64,000 bases of DNA, from contig NZ_FONX01000002.1 in the NCBI RefSeq assembly GCF_900113035.1, positions 468,757-532,756 of the forward strand, written 5' to 3'. The first letter of the stretch is position 1; each line of letters opens with the position of its first letter. Of this stretch, positions 63,923 to 64,000 are shown in pieces. A program made the position numbers and the translations under genes. The stretch comes from Paracidovorax wautersii. Its GTDB lineage: Bacteria > Pseudomonadota > Gammaproteobacteria > Burkholderiales > Burkholderiaceae_C. The notes under the pieces were generated by a model. That model was not told where the DNA came from. It ran no database searches and saw only the letters and a list, made by a program, of their open reading frames with translations.

Positions 63923-64000
63923 TCAAGGCTCTGCTGATCGCAGCAAAGCTTGAAAGAAAAGAAGAGATTCTGATCTTTCGGTTCCTTAAAAATATACAGC

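Larger units (their letters stand above)
63571..64000 (+). promoter_or_regulatory. Leader and promoter region of an rRNA operon
   Basis: AT-rich 430-bp stretch with three tandem promoters and no protein gene. The last bases (CCTTAAAAATATACAGC) resemble the sequence just upstream of 16S rRNA in Comamonadaceae, as I remember it. A hairpin AAGACC-TTC-GGTCTT overlaps the -35 of the second promoter. Confidence 0.75.

Noticed and set aside
63571..64000. 16S rRNA gene start within the window
   Set aside because: Only leader sequence is present; no 16S 5' end is visible before 64000.

Overview
The window is 64 kb of a high-GC beta-proteobacterial chromosome. Protein sequences, gene order (gatCAB next to mreBCD-mrdA, proA-trkA-trkH-gshA-kup-gshB) and the rRNA leader at the right edge all look like Comamonadaceae, most likely Acidovorax/Paracidovorax. 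The genus is an inference from recognition; no search was run.

Layout. 1-9.6 kb: a complete metal-efflux locus in the order czcI-C-B-A-D-R-S on the minus strand (czcS is cut by the window edge), with two CusR-type boxes upstream of czcI and a divergent DUF4148 gene. 9.8-14.6 kb: a sulfur-stress block with two YeeE/YedE half-transporters, a BigR/SqrR-type ArsR repressor, a divergent persulfide dioxygenase, and a LysR/YeiH divergent pair. 14.6-15.8 kb: a GGGC tandem repeat and a Fic-domain gene.

15.9-24.1 kb is the most notable part. An 8.2-kb integrative mobilizable element has inserted into the host exodeoxyribonuclease III gene (xth). The host gene is split into a 3' piece at 15794-15907 and a 5' piece at 24114-24818. 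The element carries a large serine recombinase at its right end, a rolling-circle Rep, a MobA/MobL-type relaxase with an RSF1010-like oriT, a TetR-regulated EmrE/Qac-type exporter, a small secreted protein/lipoprotein pair and a HTH regulator. It also carries its own complete xth gene, so it appears to repair the function it destroys. The crossover can be read to the dinucleotide: TA at 15906-15907 and 24115-24116, flanked inside the element by 20-base arms matching at 18 of 20 positions.

24.8-34.4 kb is housekeeping: pyrE, a DUF4124 gene, gatCAB, mreBCD and mrdA (PBP2). 34.5-42 kb holds an EamA exporter, a polar amino-acid ABC transporter downstream of an arginase with a possible attenuator between them, a TSUP permease and a GMC oxidoreductase. 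42-46 kb is an MCE-type (Mla/Pqi-like) lipid transport operon. 46-54.6 kb is mixed: a TonB-dependent siderophore receptor with a Fur-box candidate, a short CysH-like protein, CsbD, a Cys-repeat secreted protein, a MarR/AhpD pair, hemerythrin, MarC, an SDR and dienelactone hydrolase. 54.6-63.6 kb is proA, then potassium uptake genes (trkA, trkH, kup) interleaved with glutathione synthesis genes (gshA, gshB). The last 430 bp is the leader of an rRNA operon with three tandem promoters of identical geometry; the 16S gene must begin just beyond the window.

Start codons are chosen from ribosome-binding sites and family lengths; where I chose an internal start the reason is given. No tRNA, complete rRNA, CRISPR array or insertion sequence was recognised.
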